Assembly (NCBI RefSeq): GCF_009870825.1
Contig: NZ_WTWY01000028.1
Location: forward strand, 1 to 36,729
Source: Paenibacillus sp. USDA918EY
GTDB taxonomy: Bacteria; Bacillota; Bacilli; Paenibacillales; Paenibacillaceae
Direction of reading: 5' to 3'
DNA length: 36,729 nt
Shown: in pieces, positions 34,942 to 36,729 of the stretch
How positions within the stretch are numbered: position 1 is the first letter of the stretch
Layout: the number at the start of each line of letters is the position of its first letter
The notes under the pieces: generated by a model
Database searches by the model: none
The model's input: the letters and a program-made list of their open reading frames with translations, nothing else
Told to the model about the DNA's origin: nothing
Program-made: the position numbers and the translations under genes

Positions 34942-36231
34942 ATGAAACAACCTGAACTGTTAGAAACGATCGATCAACGCGCCGTTCTTGTCGGCGTCAA
35001 TTTGAACAACCAACGCGATTTCGACTATTCGATGGAAGAGCTCGGCAACCTCGCGGAAGCCTGCGGCGTAGAGGTGGTCGGCCAGCTGACGCAAAACATG
35101 GAGCGGGTCAACAAGTCCCACTACATCGGCACGGGCAAGGTAGAAGAGCTCTCGGGTTTGTATAGAGGGCTGGAAGCCAACCTGATTATTTTCAACGATG
35201 AGCTGTCCCCTTCCCAACTGCGCAATCTGGAAGCCGACCTGGAATGCAAGGTCATCGACCGGACGATTCTTATTTTGGACATTTTCGAAAAACGGGCCAA
35301 GACGCGCGAAGCCCAGCTTCAGGTCGAAGTGGCCCAGCTGCAGTACATGCTGCCGCGGCTGGTCGGGCTGCGCGAATCCCTGGGGCGGCAAAGCGGCGGC
35401 GTCGGCCTGAAAAACAGGGGGGCCGGGGAAACAAAGCTGGAGCTGGACCGCCGCCGGATCGAGGAAAAAATAACGGCGCTGAACAAAGAGCTGGAGTCGC
35501 TGGTGTTCCAGCGCCAGACGCAGCGCAAAAAACGCAAGAAAAACGAGCTGCCGGTCGTGTCCCTTGTCGGGTACACCAACGCGGGCAAATCGACGATCAT
35601 GAACGCCATGATCGAAAGATTCGGGGCGGCGGGAAACGCCGAAGAAAAAAGCGTGCTCGAAAAGGATATGCTGTTCGCCACGCTGGAAACGTCCGTGCGG
35701 AACATTCAGCTTGAAGACAATAAAAGCTTTCTGCTCACCGACACCGTCGGTTTTGTCAGCAAGCTGCCGCATCATCTGGTCAAAGCCTTCCGTTCGACGC
35801 TCGAGGAGGTGGCCGAAGCGGATTTGCTGATCCATGTCGTGGATTATGCCAACGAAAAATACGAGCAGCTGATCGAAATCACGGAAAACACGCTGAAGGA
35901 TATCGGGGTCACGGATATTCCCACGGTTTTCGCGTACAACAAATGCGATTTGGCAGGCCGCGACATTCCGGAAGTACAGGAAAACGCCATTTATATGGCG
36001 GCCAAACCGCGGATCGGCGTCGACGAGCTGGTTGATCTCATCAAAAGCTATGTGTTCAAAGACTACGTCCGCTGCGAAATGCTCATTCCTTACGACCAGG
36101 GCCAAGTGGTGTCTTACTTAAACGAGCATGCGGACATTCAAGCGACCGAATATGAAAATGAGGGAACCCGATTGACGCTGGAATGCAGACAGATGGATTA
36201 CGAGCGATTCCACGAATACGTGATCGGCTGA
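34942..36231 (+). CDS. hflX: Ribosome-splitting GTPase HflX
   Basis: A 429-residue GTPase that binds 70S ribosomes and splits stalled ones. GGAGGG precedes the ATG. The N-terminal HflX domain has GVNLNNQRDFDYSMEEL, VERVNKSHYIGTGK-like residues near 55-66, IIFNDELSPSQLRNLE and GGVGLKNRGAGETKLELDRR (about 152-171). The G domain has G1 GYTNAGKS (210-217), G3 DTVG (267-270) and G4 NKCD (333-336). A Lys/Arg patch (RKKRKK, near 195-200) links the two. A duplicate, HflXr, gives macrolide and lincosamide resistance in Listeria. The unusual regulated leader upstream suggests antibiotic induction here too. Confidence 0.95.
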   Translation: MKQPELLETIDQRAVLVGVNLNNQRDFDYSMEELGNLAEACGVEVVGQLTQNMERVNKSHYIGTGKVEELSGLYRGLEANLIIFNDELSPSQLRNLEADLECKVIDRTILILDIFEKRAKTREAQLQVEVAQLQYMLPRLVGLRESLGRQSGGVGLKNRGAGETKLELDRRRIEEKITALNKELESLVFQRQTQRKKRKKNELPVVSLVGYTNAGKSTIMNAMIERFGAAGNAEEKSVLEKDMLFATLETSVRNIQLEDNKSFLLTDTVGFVSKLPHHLVKAFRSTLEEVAEADLLIHVVDYANEKYEQLIEITENTLKDIGVTDIPTVFAYNKCDLAGRDIPEVQENAIYMAAKPRIGVDELVDLIKSYVFKDYVRCEMLIPYDQGQVVSYLNEHADIQATEYENEGTRLTLECRQMDYERFHEYVIG

Positions 36232-36238
36232 AAAAATG

Positions 36239-36276
36239 AAGGCCCGGTTCGAGCATGACTCGAACCGGGCCTTTTT
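36239..36276. terminator. Bidirectional terminator between hflX and the chemoreceptor gene
   Basis: AAGGCCCGGTTCGAG CATGA CTCGAACCGGGCCTT, a perfect 15-bp stem with flanking A and T. Confidence 0.95.
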
Positions 36277-36288
36277 CGCATAGAACGT

Positions 36289-36729
36289 TTATTTGCCGAT
36301 CGTGAATTTTCTAATATTCTCTTCCAAGTCACGGGACAGGCCTTTAAGCTGGCTCAGATAGCCGGAAACATCCTCGATCGTGGCGAGCTGCTCTTCGGCC
36401 GCGGCGGATACGTCCTGGGTAATGGCCGCATTCTCTTCCGTAATGGCCGAAATGTTCGTAAAAACGTCCGTCAGTTCGTGGCGTTTTTCCACCATGACGT
36501 GGATATGCCCGTCCACTTCCGCCGTTTTGTCCATCTGGCTGTTGGCCGAAACCAAGATTTCGTGAAAGATCGATTCCGTTTCCCTCACGGCCTGCTCTTG
36601 GTCGGCAAACAGCGTGCGCGAGGTGCCGATGGCTTCCACCGCATCCGAGATCTGACCGTTTACGCTCGAAATGATATGGCTTATGTTATTGACGGATGCG
36701 GCCGACTGCTCCGCAAGCTTGCGGATTTC
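36289..36729 (-). CDS. Methyl-accepting chemotaxis protein, C-terminal part (5' end outside window)
   Basis: The frame is open to the window edge on the minus strand; 146 residues are visible. EIRKLAEQSAASVNNIS is the conserved trunk after the signalling hairpin of chemoreceptors, followed by heptad-rich coiled coil and ITEENAAITQDVSAAAEEQLATIE, a methylation-type helix. The short end (LEENIRKFTIGK) has no CheR-binding pentapeptide. These proteins pass ligand signals to the CheA kinase. The sensor domain and start are not visible. Confidence 0.9.
   Translation of the reverse strand, partial: EIRKLAEQSAASVNNISHIISSVNGQISDAVEAIGTSRTLFADQEQAVRETESIFHEILVSANSQMDKTAEVDGHIHVMVEKRHELTDVFTNISAITEENAAITQDVSAAAEEQLATIEDVSGYLSQLKGLSRDLEENIRKFTIGK

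Noticed and set aside
34960..36105. 381-codon minus-strand frame
   Set aside because: Antisense shadow of hflX, whose GTPase motifs are complete.

Overview
The window looks like a chromosomal segment of an endospore-forming Bacillales bacterium, most probably Paenibacillus or a close relative. This rests on strong GGAGG ribosome sites, a sigma-K-type promoter before a YjcZ-like spore peptide, a CwlC-like lytic amidase, copper-amine-oxidase-N domains fused to cell-surface proteins, an RNase HI with a viroplasmin-type N-terminus, YpsA, YlmA-like and HflX proteins, and a carbohydrate-oriented gene set. No ribosomal RNA or CRISPR array was seen.

Layout. 1-2780: end of a tRNA cluster (Pro, Gly). 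The tRNA-Gly 3' end is repeated as a 16-bp direct repeat at 2717-2732, with a decayed tRNA-Gly copy at about 2485-2528. Between them lie an N-terminally deleted tyrosine integrase, a YjcZ-type spore peptide, a YolD-like gene with a LexA box, a YqaE/Pmp3 membrane peptide and an unknown small gene. This reads as the remains of a tRNA-targeted island. 2.9-5.1 kb: an unknown beta-rich protein, a CwlC-like amidase and a secreted protein of unknown function. 5.2-11.8 kb: a GH109-like Gfo/Idh oxidoreductase, a WrbA-type quinone reductase with a dyad-rich control region, a phosphodiester glycosidase, a YlmA-like ABC ATPase, an AraC regulator, a hotdog thioesterase and RNase HI.

12-20.4 kb is the most coherent functional block. 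A GH151-like glycosidase (alpha-L-fucosidase candidate) is divergent from an AraC regulator. Next to it, an operon of two short CHR transporters, a ROK repressor and a formylglycine-generating enzyme is divergent from a cytosolic Cys-type sulfatase. A ROK-like operator and a cre-like site lie between them. I propose a module that desulfates and deglycosylates a sulfated (fucose-type?) glycan inside the cell, with the CHR pair exporting the released sulfate.

20.6-32.7 kb: greA, a DinB-like protein, MarR plus nitronate monooxygenase, an EmrB/EmrA-type efflux pair, ypsA, a second Gfo/Idh gene coupled to an unknown gene, a large secreted PQQ-propeller protein, and a radical-SAM spore-photoproduct-lyase-like gene divergent from tatD with a LexA box between them. 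32.8-36.7 kb: a membrane diguanylate cyclase, then hflX behind a roughly 470-nt leader holding its own promoter, a 13-codon leader peptide with a K-F-R motif and several terminator hairpins (a probable antibiotic-sensing attenuator), and finally the 3' end of a chemoreceptor gene running off the window.
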